Part shown: piece after piece, positions 34,361 through 41,760 of the stretch | Numbering within the stretch: position 1 is the first letter of the stretch | Layout: every line of letters begins with the position of its first letter | Assembly (NCBI GenBank): GCA_035703895.1 | Contig: DASSXJ010000137.1 | Coordinates: 1-43,332 of the forward strand | Reading direction: 5' to 3' | Source of the DNA: a bacterium | GTDB lineage: Bacteria > Sysuimicrobiota > Sysuimicrobiia > Sysuimicrobiales > Segetimicrobiaceae | DNA: 43,332 nucleotides | Notes under the pieces: model-generated | Told to the model about the DNA's origin: nothing | What the model saw: the letters and a program-made list of their open reading frames with translations, nothing else | Databases searched by the model: none | Position numbers and translations under genes: made by a program

Positions 34361-35181
34361 GCGGCCCCTGGTACTGGGCGATCGGAGGGCTGCGGCGCGC
34401 GGTCGCGCTCGGCGCATTCTGCGCCCTCGCCGCGTTCATCCTGGGGCCTCTGTTCACCCTCCTCCTGTGGGCCGTCGCGGGAAGCTGGTTGTTCCCCAAC
34501 CTGCTTCCGGAGTTTTCGCTCAAGTGGTGGGCCTACGTCGTTGGCAACTCCGATGTGCTGAAGGCGATTAAGATGAGCTTCCTGAGTGCGCCGGTTGCGA
34601 CGCTTCTCTCGGCCGTTATCTGCATCCCCGCCGCGTACGCCTTCGCGCGCCTGGACTTCCCGGGCCGCCGGGCACTCCTCCTGTCGTTTCTCAGCGCGAA
34701 CGCGTTTCCAAAGATCGGCCTGTACATCAGCATTGCGACTCTGTTTTACCGCCTGAACCTGATGGACACGTTCGCTGGCGTCGTCCTGATCCAGATCGTC
34801 AACACGCTGCTGTTCATGATCTGGATCCCTACGGGGACCTTCCGAGGGATCAACCGGAATCTGGAAGAGGCTGCTCGCGACGTGGGAGCCGGATCTCTCC
34901 GCACGTTTTTTCAGATCACCCTCCCGATCGCGCTGCCGGGGATCATCGTGGCGCTACTGTTCGCCTTTCTCGCCGCCTTCGACGAGGCGCAGGGCACGCT
35001 CATTGTGGGGACGCCCAACCACATGACCATGCCTGTCTTAATGTACACGCTCGTCCTCAGTTATCCTCAGCCGGTGGGCGCGGTGTTTTCCGTGCTCCTC
35101 TCCCTGCCGTCCCTCATCTTTCTGCTCCTGGCGCAGCGATACTTGCGGGCCGGGTACCTCGCCGCCGGATACAGTTTGTGA
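34357..35181 (+). CDS. ABC transporter permease (PotC-like)
   Basis: A 274-residue permease with about six hydrophobic segments. The coupling loop is LEEAARDVGAGSLRTFFQITLPIALPGI, and AFDEAQGTLIVGTPNHMTMPVLMY resembles the PotC/YnjC C-terminal half. It starts with GTG at 34357, coupled to the previous permease stop. The ATPase gene begins 12 bases after its stop. Confidence 0.92.
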   Translation: MSGPWYWAIGGLRRAVALGAFCALAAFILGPLFTLLLWAVAGSWLFPNLLPEFSLKWWAYVVGNSDVLKAIKMSFLSAPVATLLSAVICIPAAYAFARLDFPGRRALLLSFLSANAFPKIGLYISIATLFYRLNLMDTFAGVVLIQIVNTLLFMIWIPTGTFRGINRNLEEAARDVGAGSLRTFFQITLPIALPGIIVALLFAFLAAFDEAQGTLIVGTPNHMTMPVLMYTLVLSYPQPVGAVFSVLLSLPSLIFLLLAQRYLRAGYLAAGYSL

Positions 35182-35192
35182 GCGCGGGCTAA

Positions 35193-36281
35193 ATGGCGCG
35201 CCTCTCCCTGAGCCACGTCACCAAGCAGTTCGGGATCCACGCCGCGGTCCACGACGTCAGCCTGGAGGTGCAGGACGGCGAGCTAATGTGCCTGCTCGGC
35301 CCATCGGGCTGTGGGAAGACGACGACGTTGAGGATGATCGGCGGGTTCCTGATCCCGGACGCGGGGGATATCCAGATCGGCGGCCGGACCGTCGTCGCCC
35401 TCCCCCCGGAGCGGCGCCCGACCGCGATGGTGTTTCAGCGCTACAACCTGTGGCCGCACATGACCGTCGCAGGAAATATCGCGTTTGGCCTCAAACTGCG
35501 CCGCCTGCCGGGAGACGCCATCGGGCAGAAGATCAAGGACGTGCTCGCGCTGGTCGGGCTCCCGGGTTCCGCCCAGAAGTATCCGCATCAGCTGTCCGGC
35601 GGTGAGCAGCAGCGCGTCGCCGTCGCCCGCGCGCTCGTGCTGGAGCCGCAGATCCTCCTGCTCGACGAGCCGTTCAGCAACCTGGACGCACGCCTCCGGG
35701 TGCATATGCGCGAAGAGGTCAAGCAGCTCCAGCGGAAGATCGGGATCACCACCGTGTTTGTCACCCACGACCAAGAGGAAGCGCTCACGATCGCCGACCG
35801 CATCGCGGTGATGAAGGACGGCATCCTCCAGCAGGTCGACACACCCGACGCGCTGTACGCGCGCCCGCAGACATTGTTCGTTGCCGACTTCATCGGCACC
35901 ATGAACCTGATCCCCGCCAGCGCGCTGCCCGGTGGTCGAAGCATCGCGGCGGGCCCGTGGCGGCTGGCCGTGGTGGGGGGGCGGTGGCCGGAGGGCGACG
36001 CGGTGACGCTCGCCGTCCGCCCGGAAGACTTCGTGGTGAGTGCGGAGGGCGCGCCCGCCAGAGTCCGCCGGGTCGTCAATCTTGGGCACTACCTGCAGGT
36101 GCTGCTTGACGCCCCGGGCGCCGGAGCCCTTCGGATGTTCACCGAAAAGAGCGCATCGTTTGCCGAAGGTCAGGAGGTCCGGCTCAGCATCGCCCACGCC
36201 CTCGCGTTCCACGGCGCGGAGGTCGTCGAGATTGGCGGCCCGATGCGTCCGCCGGTAGCGACCCCCGCCGACCGGGCGTGA
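35193..36281 (+). CDS. ABC transporter ATP-binding protein with TOBE domain (PotA/UgpC-like)
   Basis: A 362-residue ATPase. Walker A is GPSGCGKTTT, the Q-loop is MVFQRYNLWPHMTV, the signature is LSGGEQQRVAVARAL, Walker B is ILLLDEPFSNLDARLR and the switch is FVTHDQEEALTIADR. A C-terminal regulatory TOBE-type domain runs from about residue 240 (VADFIGTMNLIPASAL ... LAVRPEDFVV). It is complete for the family. Its TGA overlaps the GTG of the next gene, so that unknown protein is made in step with the transporter. Confidence 0.93.
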   Translation: MARLSLSHVTKQFGIHAAVHDVSLEVQDGELMCLLGPSGCGKTTTLRMIGGFLIPDAGDIQIGGRTVVALPPERRPTAMVFQRYNLWPHMTVAGNIAFGLKLRRLPGDAIGQKIKDVLALVGLPGSAQKYPHQLSGGEQQRVAVARALVLEPQILLLDEPFSNLDARLRVHMREEVKQLQRKIGITTVFVTHDQEEALTIADRIAVMKDGILQQVDTPDALYARPQTLFVADFIGTMNLIPASALPGGRSIAAGPWRLAVVGGRWPEGDAVTLAVRPEDFVVSAEGAPARVRRVVNLGHYLQVLLDAPGAGALRMFTEKSASFAEGQEVRLSIAHALAFHGAEVVEIGGPMRPPVATPADRA

Positions 36282-37543
36282 CCCCAGCCCATCAACCGTA
36301 CGGATCCGTGCGATTGCGGGCCGGAGGCGCCCTCGATCATCGGTTCATGCTCGCTGACTCCGGCGAAGCGTGGGGGGCGCTCACCCTGGCCGCGCCCGAC
36401 ACATCCTGGCTGCGGGGGGAGTCGGCAGTGGTCGCGCTGACCGTCGATGGAGGCGACCGTCAGGAGATCATTCTGGCGGCCGGCGATGAGCCGGTCGAGT
36501 ACCACCGGTTCCTCGGCCGTCTCGCAAGAGGCGCCCATGTGTTGCGGATCGAGATGCATCCCGGGTTGTCTTCGCCGGCCGCTCAGGAAGTGGCGGTGGT
36601 GGGCGTGCGTACCGGGTGTGTCGAGGACGTCGATCCGGCCGCGCGCGTCTGGCGGCATGCCCCGATCATCCACTACCGGGCCCTCGATAGTCCTCTCGAC
36701 GGCGTCACGACGGACACCCCGCTCCTGCTCTTCTACCGCACGGCCGCTCGCGACGGCATGACCTCGGTCGAGTACCACGTCGTGTTGAGCCACGAGGATG
36801 CGGGGACGGATTTGACCGGCTTGCTCGCGCGGTGGGGGCACACGGTGGACATCGAATGGGTGTTGCGGGTCACGCTTGACGACGCCGGAGGCGTGATTGC
36901 TGAGGAGTTTCAAGGGCCCGGCCACCGTCCCCACCGCTACCGAGGCGGACGCGTCTTCGGCGGTCACCCCGTGCTTCAGATCGCAACTAGAAACGGCATG
37001 GTCGTGGACCGCACCGCCTGCCCGTACCGTACGGCGATCGCGCCGGCCTGTGCGCAGCCCGCCGGCGAGCCCCGCGAGGGCGTGCTGCAGCAGTTCCCTT
37101 GGATCTACCGGATCAGCGCCTTGGAAGTGCTCCGGCAGGTGCCGCTCGAGATGCCGCCGATGCCTGAATCCCCGGCGCCAGCAGATCCCCGATCGTATTT
37201 ATTCTTACAGTGGAGGCGCCTCCGCGGGCCGGTTGTCCCACTCGAGGCCAGTGCCCGGGTGGGGGACACCTGGTACACCTCGGCGTGGGGGCGGGTGGAC
37301 TTGATGTTCGATGGCGCGGACGCGGAGAGCACGGCGGTCAAACTGGCGCCCGGGGCGACCGAAACCAAGATCACCGGCATCGCGCTGCGCACCCCGACAC
37401 CGCCATCGACGCCGGTCGAGGTTGCACTAGTTCGCGCCTTTTTCCTGGACGAGGCCTATCGTCCTCGTCCGTCCCTGGCCGCCCCGGCGGCGTGCCGTTT
37501 GAGCGCCGGCGCGCCCTGCCGGGTGGTTTGGGCGCGGCAGTAG
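36278..37543 (+). CDS. 421-residue protein coupled to the ABC operon, unrecognised
   Basis: A cytoplasmic-looking 421-residue protein with no signal peptide or membrane segment. The first 115 residues look like a beta-sandwich (short strands, many Val/Leu/Ala). A middle part (WRHAPIIHYRALDSPLDGVTTDTPLLLFYR ... EYHVVLSHEDAG ... HTVDIEWVLRVTL ... FGGHPVLQIATRNGMV) faintly resembles the Vps62-like family. A last beta-rich domain of about 110 residues follows. It starts with GTG in a GTGA overlap with the ATPase gene, which is strong evidence that it belongs to the import pathway, perhaps as an enzyme or binding protein for the imported compound. The Vps62 resemblance is weak, and I do not assign a function. 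Confidence 0.75.
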   Translation: MTPAHQPYGSVRLRAGGALDHRFMLADSGEAWGALTLAAPDTSWLRGESAVVALTVDGGDRQEIILAAGDEPVEYHRFLGRLARGAHVLRIEMHPGLSSPAAQEVAVVGVRTGCVEDVDPAARVWRHAPIIHYRALDSPLDGVTTDTPLLLFYRTAARDGMTSVEYHVVLSHEDAGTDLTGLLARWGHTVDIEWVLRVTLDDAGGVIAEEFQGPGHRPHRYRGGRVFGGHPVLQIATRNGMVVDRTACPYRTAIAPACAQPAGEPREGVLQQFPWIYRISALEVLRQVPLEMPPMPESPAPADPRSYLFLQWRRLRGPVVPLEASARVGDTWYTSAWGRVDLMFDGADAESTAVKLAPGATETKITGIALRTPTPPSTPVEVALVRAFFLDEAYRPRPSLAAPAACRLSAGAPCRVVWARQ

Positions 37544-37596
37544 GCAAGACGGAGAGAAGTTTCGGTAAGATTGTCAGCGGAAAACTCTCCTCCGAA

Positions 37597-37620
37597 CGGA
37601 TGAATGATTTCATCCGAACG
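37597..37620. repeat. Small inverted repeat with overlapping direct repeat
   Basis: CGGATGAA and TTCATCCG form an 8-base inverted repeat around TGAT (37597-37616). TCCGAACG also occurs twice, at 37591-37598 and 37613-37620. It lies in the gap after the 421-residue protein gene. It could be a protein-binding site or an RNA hairpin (8 pairs, 4-base loop); nothing decides between them. Confidence 0.45.
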
Positions 37621-37693
37621 AGATGCCGCACCGTGACCGCCTCCGATGCCCCGGGGGCATTCATATGTGATGTAAGCAGTTCGTGGGGGGAGC

Positions 37694-37731
37694 AGACCCC
37701 CGGCGTTGGTCCACGCCGGGGGTCTTCGTTT
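37694..37731. terminator. Strong bidirectional terminator
   Basis: A perfect 13-base-pair stem (AGACCCCCGGCGT with ACGCCGGGGGTCT) and a 6-base loop are followed by TCGTTT. It lies between the stop of the rightward ABC operon and the stop of the leftward beta-lactamase-like gene, 6 bases from the latter. The upstream side is AGC-rich, so termination is likely better for the rightward operon. Confidence 0.8.
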
Positions 37732-37737
37732 ACCCGC

Positions 37738-38607
37738 CTAGACGCCCACGCGTTTTGCGCTCAATACGTCCCAGCAGGTCCGGCACAGGCGCGCGATGTG
37801 GTGATCGGCCGCTGCCTTCCCGGGCGTGCCGTCCGCCAGTTCCTCCGGGACGCCCCCGGTGTAGACCGTGAGGATGAACGCCGGGCGATCGTCTTGGAAG
37901 ATGATCCCGGCGTCATTGATGTTTCGCCCCGCGGTGCCCGTCTTGTGCGCGACTTTTGTGCCCGTCGGGAGCAACGCCGGGAGCCGCGTATTCAGGAGTT
38001 GCCAGCTCAGAATGTCGACGGCCAGACGGCAGAGCTCGGGAGTACCCCCGAGTCTCCCCGCCGCCCGGGCATCATGGGTCCCTTGCTGGACGAGATCCAG
38101 GAGGAGGCCGACGTCGGCCGGGGTCGTGACATTTATCCGCCCGAGGTCGGGGGGGCGATCCGCCTGCGCATCCGGATTGGGTGGAATCCCCTGCCGGTGG
38201 GTCGTGCCCGTCATGCCGGCCGACCGGCAGAACTCGTTGATCTGGTCCAATCCGAGCATATCCGCGATGGTCCCCGTGCACGTGTTGTCGCTGACGACGA
38301 TCATCATGACGAGGATGTCGTGCAGCGTCACCGAGAAACCGGGGCGGAGGTGCTGGAAGCACCCACTGTTGCTGATCTGATACTTGGCCTGAATCGTCAC
38401 GGGCTGGTCCAGCGAGAACCTGCCGGTGTGGACCGCGCGCAGCGCGGCCATCATGATGGAGATCTTCCGCGTGCTTGCCGATGGCACCACGACGTCGCCG
38501 CGCCGGTGGGTGGATTCACCGCTCGAGAGATCTTTCAGGTACCACCCGGTTTCGAAGGGGTGCGTGCCGCACAGTTCGTTGAGACGGGTCGCGAGACGCT
38601 CCATCAT
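37738..38607 (-). CDS. Class A beta-lactamase-like serine hydrolase without the omega-loop Glu
   Basis: A 289-residue protein with the serine beta-lactamase/DD-peptidase motifs: Ser45-Thr-Arg-Lys48 (S-x-x-K), Ser106-Asp-Asn108 (SDN) and Lys222-Thr-Gly224 (KTG). The omega-loop ExxLN that class A enzymes need for deacylation is missing; residues about 133-150 read GTTHRQGIPPNPDAQADR. No signal peptide is visible from this start, which is chosen because GGAGGA lies 10 bases upstream of the ATG at 38607. It may be a peptidase, esterase or slow beta-lactamase of the Beta-lactamase2 family. It diverges from the HTH gene at 38821. Confidence 0.85.
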   Translation of the reverse strand: MMERLATRLNELCGTHPFETGWYLKDLSSGESTHRRGDVVVPSASTRKISIMMAALRAVHTGRFSLDQPVTIQAKYQISNSGCFQHLRPGFSVTLHDILVMMIVVSDNTCTGTIADMLGLDQINEFCRSAGMTGTTHRQGIPPNPDAQADRPPDLGRINVTTPADVGLLLDLVQQGTHDARAAGRLGGTPELCRLAVDILSWQLLNTRLPALLPTGTKVAHKTGTAGRNINDAGIIFQDDRPAFILTVYTGGVPEELADGTPGKAAADHHIARLCRTCWDVLSAKRVGV

Positions 38608-38820
38608 GGGATGGCAGTCCTCCGCTGGGCAGGCTGTGAGTCGTTTAGGAGCCGCGGGGTCCTGTTCCTTCACCTGCCCGGCGGCCCCATCATCGGATAC
38701 ACCGCGCTCATCACAACGATGAATCGATTGATCCATTCGATGGGGGGGACCGTGTCCGCCGGGCAGAACGTTTTTCCGATAGAAACGCGATCACGAGAGG
38801 CGGGACGAGAGTGAATACCA

Positions 38821-39189
38821 ATGCGTAGGCCCTGCGCGATATGCACGCACGAGCGGCACGAGGAGGTCGATGCGGCGCTTCTCAATAACGAGCCGTTTCA
38901 GACCATCGCGAAGCGCTTCGGGACATCCGTGGTGTCGGTTCTGACCCACAGGAACCACCTCTCCGGGGGGCGCGAGAGGGCGGACGGGGCACACGGCATC
39001 GCCAGGGCATTCGAGGCCCTGGACCAGATGACCACCCTCGGTGGGAACTGTTTGACGTTGCTGCAGGTGGCGGAGGGTACGAGCGAACTGCGAAGCGTAT
39101 TTTCTGCGGTCGGCCAAGTCCGGAGGAACCTCGAAGCGCTGATGGAACTGACCTCACAATTGCACAAGGAGCTCAAGGCGCAAGCGTAA
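38821..39189 (+). CDS. Small HTH protein with N-terminal CxxC-H-H
   Basis: A 122-residue protein. The N-terminus has Cys5-x2-Cys8-His-x2-His spacing (CAICTHERH) that could hold a zinc ion. A helix-turn-helix (EEVDAALLNNEPFQTIAKRFGTSVVSVLTHRNHL) is followed by an approximately 75-residue helical region ending in LEALMELTSQLHKELKAQA, probably for oligomerisation. Similar short proteins occur on phages and in genomes without known function. It is divergent from the serine hydrolase gene (213 bases between), so a regulatory link is possible but unproven. Confidence 0.7.
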   Translation: MRRPCAICTHERHEEVDAALLNNEPFQTIAKRFGTSVVSVLTHRNHLSGGRERADGAHGIARAFEALDQMTTLGGNCLTLLQVAEGTSELRSVFSAVGQVRRNLEALMELTSQLHKELKAQA

Positions 39190-39249
39190 GCCGTTCCACC
39201 TGTCCCGCCGGTCCTGCGTCCGATCAGGGACCGGGAGCATCGCCGCGAG

Positions 39250-40119
39250 CTATCCGTCGCGCTCCCATCCGAAGGAGTTCCCCGCCGGCACGACGCGCCC
39301 CCAAGCCGGGAAGCGGTCGTGGCTGAAGACGGCGGTCGCGCGGCGCGCCGCGATCTCGCCGAATACGCGGACGCGGGAGTCGCGCGACGCGTCGAGGTCG
39401 CGGCCGGCCGGAATCCAGTCCGCGTGCTCCACCTCGCACGGGTGGTGGAAGAGATCGCCTACGTAATAGAAGCCCTCCCCGCTCGAATCGACGCGGACTA
39501 TACAGTGGCCGGGGGTTTCGCCCGGTGCGGGGATGATGGTGACGCCGGGCGCCACTTCGCGCTCCCCGTCGATCAGGTCGAGGAGGCCCGCCCGAGCGAC
39601 CGCGCCGAGACGCACCGACAGGTCGGAGGCGGGATCTCCCCGGGCCGGACTCTCCTCCCAGTCCCTGCGGCCGATAAAGTGGCGGGCGTTCGGGAAGCGC
39701 ACGACGTCGCGCCCGTTCCGCTCGACCATCACGCCCGCGAAGTGGTCGGCGTGCGCGTGCGTGATCGCCACATGCGTGACGCCGGCCGGATCGACGCCGA
39801 CGGCGGCCAGCCCGGCCCGCAGTCCGGGTGACCGGCGGAGGCCCGGCCATTTTGCCGCGAATCCCTGCTGCCAGGATGACGATGGGTCGTCGCATCCGGG
39901 GTCGATGACGATCGACGCGGCGCCGAGCGCCACGTGGACGAGATTGAGCCCGAGCGTGAGCGTGCCCCGCGCGCTGAGTTCGGGGATCGCCTGCCGCAGG
40001 GCGCCTTCGGGAGCCAGGATCCTTGGCGTCCACTCGAGCGTGCCGTCCGAGATCACAGTGATGCGCGCCCCGCCGATCCGGCGGCCAGCCACATACTGCG
40101 CGGGCGAATTCATGGCCAC
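39250..40119 (-). CDS. MBL-fold metallo-hydrolase
   Basis: A 289-residue MBL-fold hydrolase with the dinuclear site His121-x-His123-x-Asp125-His126 (THAHADHFAG), then ETPGHCIV and YYVGDLFHHPCEVEH, and a late FSHDRFPAWG. The order and spacing fit the glyoxalase II/AHL-lactonase/arylsulfatase-like branch. GTG 40119 is favoured because AGAGG lies about 9-13 bases upstream; an ATG two codons later is also possible. It is leftward and 28 bases after the MarR-GNAT gene stop, so it may be the last gene of the AlaX operon. The substrate is unknown. Confidence 0.85.
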   Translation of the reverse strand: MAMNSPAQYVAGRRIGGARITVISDGTLEWTPRILAPEGALRQAIPELSARGTLTLGLNLVHVALGAASIVIDPGCDDPSSSWQQGFAAKWPGLRRSPGLRAGLAAVGVDPAGVTHVAITHAHADHFAGVMVERNGRDVVRFPNARHFIGRRDWEESPARGDPASDLSVRLGAVARAGLLDLIDGEREVAPGVTIIPAPGETPGHCIVRVDSSGEGFYYVGDLFHHPCEVEHADWIPAGRDLDASRDSRVRVFGEIAARRATAVFSHDRFPAWGRVVPAGNSFGWERDG

Positions 40120-40147
40120 GACGGCGTTCCTCTCTCGATGCGGTCAG

Positions 40148-41110
40148 TCACAGTCTCAACTCCCATCGCTGTGTGACCAGGTCATGGCCGAAACGGTGAC
40201 GGGGTTCCTCGCGGACGAGGCGGAAGCCTGCTCGTTCGTAGACGCGTTGGGCGGCGCGAAGCGCGCTGTACGTGCACGCCGTGATCTTCCGGTAACGCGC
40301 CTGCCGGGCGAAGCGCATGGCCTCGCTCGCCAGGCGCGCGCCGATGCCCATCGTACGGGCCTTCGGCTCGACGAACAGCAGGCGGAGTTGGGCCACCGTC
40401 TTCGACTGATGGACGAGGAACACGGAGCCGGCCACCTCGCCGTCTTTTTCGGCGATCCAGCAGCGCTCCCGCTTCGGGTCGAAGGTCTGGATGAATTTCG
40501 CGACGACGCCCGCCACCAGCGCCTCGAACTGTTCGTCCCATCCGTGCTCGAGCGCGTACACCACACCGTGGCGGTGGACGATCCACCCCATGTCGCCCGG
40601 CTGGGGGGGCCGGAGGAGGTAGGGGGTCTTGGGTTCGGGTCGTGCACCGAGCAGCCCCTCGATCGTCTGCATCGCCTCGACCAAACGGATCTGCTCGACC
40701 GGGAACAGGTCGCGCAGCATCGCGCCGATCTCGTCGCGTGAGCGGGCGTTGAGCGGGGCGAAAGCCTCCCGTCCTTGCGCCGTCAGCGACAAGAGGCTCT
40801 GGCGACCATCGGTGTCCGAGGGCGATTTCTCGATCAGGCCGCGCTTCTCAAAGCCCTGCAGCATGCGGCTCAGATAGCCCGGATCCAAGGCCAGCTCCTT
40901 GCTGAGTTCGGCTGCGGTGGGCCGCATGCGATGCGCCAGCTCATAGAGGACGCGCACCTGGGCCAGGGGAAACGGGCTCCCCAAGAACCCTTCGTGCAGC
41001 ACGCCTATCTTGCGGGTGTAAAATCGATTGAAGCGCCGCACGGCGGCGACGCGCTGATCGAAACTCCCTTCGGCCTCCGCGTTCACGTCATCCAGGTCCG
41101 GATGGTCCAC
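40148..41110 (-). CDS. MarR-family regulator fused to GNAT acetyltransferase
   Basis: A 320-residue two-domain protein. Residues about 15-155 form a MarR winged helix (FNRFYTRKIGVLHEG, TAAELSKELALDPGYLSRMLQGFEKRGLIEKSPSDTDGRQSLLSLTAQG). Residues about 165-320 form a GNAT acetyltransferase, with the acetyl-CoA loop in VEPKARTMGIGARLASEAMRF and a GVVYALEHGWDEQFEALVAGVVAKFI segment common to this fusion. GTG 41110 is the first sensible start and overlaps the previous gene by 23 bases; the exact start is uncertain. It likely represses or activates promoters nearby, and the palindromes at 42542-42575 are candidates for its operator. Confidence 0.88.
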   Translation of the reverse strand: MDHPDLDDVNAEAEGSFDQRVAAVRRFNRFYTRKIGVLHEGFLGSPFPLAQVRVLYELAHRMRPTAAELSKELALDPGYLSRMLQGFEKRGLIEKSPSDTDGRQSLLSLTAQGREAFAPLNARSRDEIGAMLRDLFPVEQIRLVEAMQTIEGLLGARPEPKTPYLLRPPQPGDMGWIVHRHGVVYALEHGWDEQFEALVAGVVAKFIQTFDPKRERCWIAEKDGEVAGSVFLVHQSKTVAQLRLLFVEPKARTMGIGARLASEAMRFARQARYRKITACTYSALRAAQRVYERAGFRLVREEPRHRFGHDLVTQRWELRL

Positions 41111-41426
41111 CGCCGCCCGCGTCGTCCTTGACGACCAGCGTGTAGTGCCGGACGCGGCGGTCGAACTGAGTGAGCAGCGCAGCGGCTTCATCGGCGACGA
41201 CGGCATCCTCAGCGTCGGCTCCGGCAAACCCGTGGATGGCCTCGAGCGACCGCCACCAGGTAATGACGAGGACTTCGATCGCACCGGCGACCTCTCGCTC
41301 TAGGAGCATGGCACCGCTGTACCCGGGCACCTTCCTCACGGCCGGCAGGACGTGGGTCTTCAGATGATCAACGTAGGCGGGGGCCAATGCGGGTGTCGTG
41401 TGCGCCGACCAGACGCGGGCGATCAT
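41088..41426 (-). CDS. Dimeric alpha/beta-barrel (ABM-like) small protein
   Basis: A 112-residue protein with the ferredoxin-like pattern of antibiotic-biosynthesis-monooxygenase/Dabb proteins: MIARVWSAHTTPALAPAYVDHLKTHVLPAVRKVPGYSGAMLLERE, then VLVITWWRSLEAIHGFAGAD and a terminal RHYTLVV. The ATG overlaps the YciI-like stop as ATGA, so it is translationally coupled. Its end overlaps the MarR-GNAT start. Members include heme-degrading and quinol monooxygenases and many without catalytic role; no cofactor site is evident here. Confidence 0.8.
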   Translation of the reverse strand: MIARVWSAHTTPALAPAYVDHLKTHVLPAVRKVPGYSGAMLLEREVAGAIEVLVITWWRSLEAIHGFAGADAEDAVVADEAAALLTQFDRRVRHYTLVVKDDAGGGGPSGPG

Positions 41427-41737
41427 CGTCCGGCGCCCGCCGGAGGTGCGTCGGAGGGTTCGTTCCCGACGACGACGGACCAAGGCCGGACTTCCCACCG
41501 GGTGACCAGACGGCTGGACACGTACGGATCGTTCCGAACGAAGCGTTCGACGACCGAGCGATCGGAGGCGCGAAAGACCAGCAAGGCCCGATCCGCCGGA
41601 TCATTCAGCGCGCCCGCCAGCAACAGCTCCCCACGACGATGCGCGTCCCTGGCGAGGCGCAGATGTTCATCGCGATACGGGACCCTGCGGGACACAAAGT
41701 CGTCGACCACGTCGTAGAAGAGCGCGTAGTACTGCAT
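41423..41737 (-). CDS. YciI-like protein
   Basis: A 104-residue protein of the YciI/YCII family (small dimeric ferredoxin-like fold). Matching segments are YYALFYDVVDDFVSRRVPYRDEHLRLARDAHRRGELLLAGALNDPADRALLVFRASDRSVVERFVRNDPYV. A histidine (His25) and an aspartate (Asp70 region, NDPYV) sit where the family has its putative active site. GAGGTG lies before the ATG. It lies 23 bases after the AlaX gene and overlaps the ABM-like gene. The biochemical role is unknown for most members. Confidence 0.85.
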   Translation of the reverse strand: MQYYALFYDVVDDFVSRRVPYRDEHLRLARDAHRRGELLLAGALNDPADRALLVFRASDRSVVERFVRNDPYVSSRLVTRWEVRPWSVVVGNEPSDAPPAGAGR

Positions 41738-41760
41738 GGTGGCACCTCATCACAGACGCG

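Noticed and set aside
33137-34417. Minus-strand frame of 426 codons opposite a permease
   Set aside because: It is highly charged repeats of Asp/Arg/Gly/His, the typical antisense image of a hydrophobic permease.
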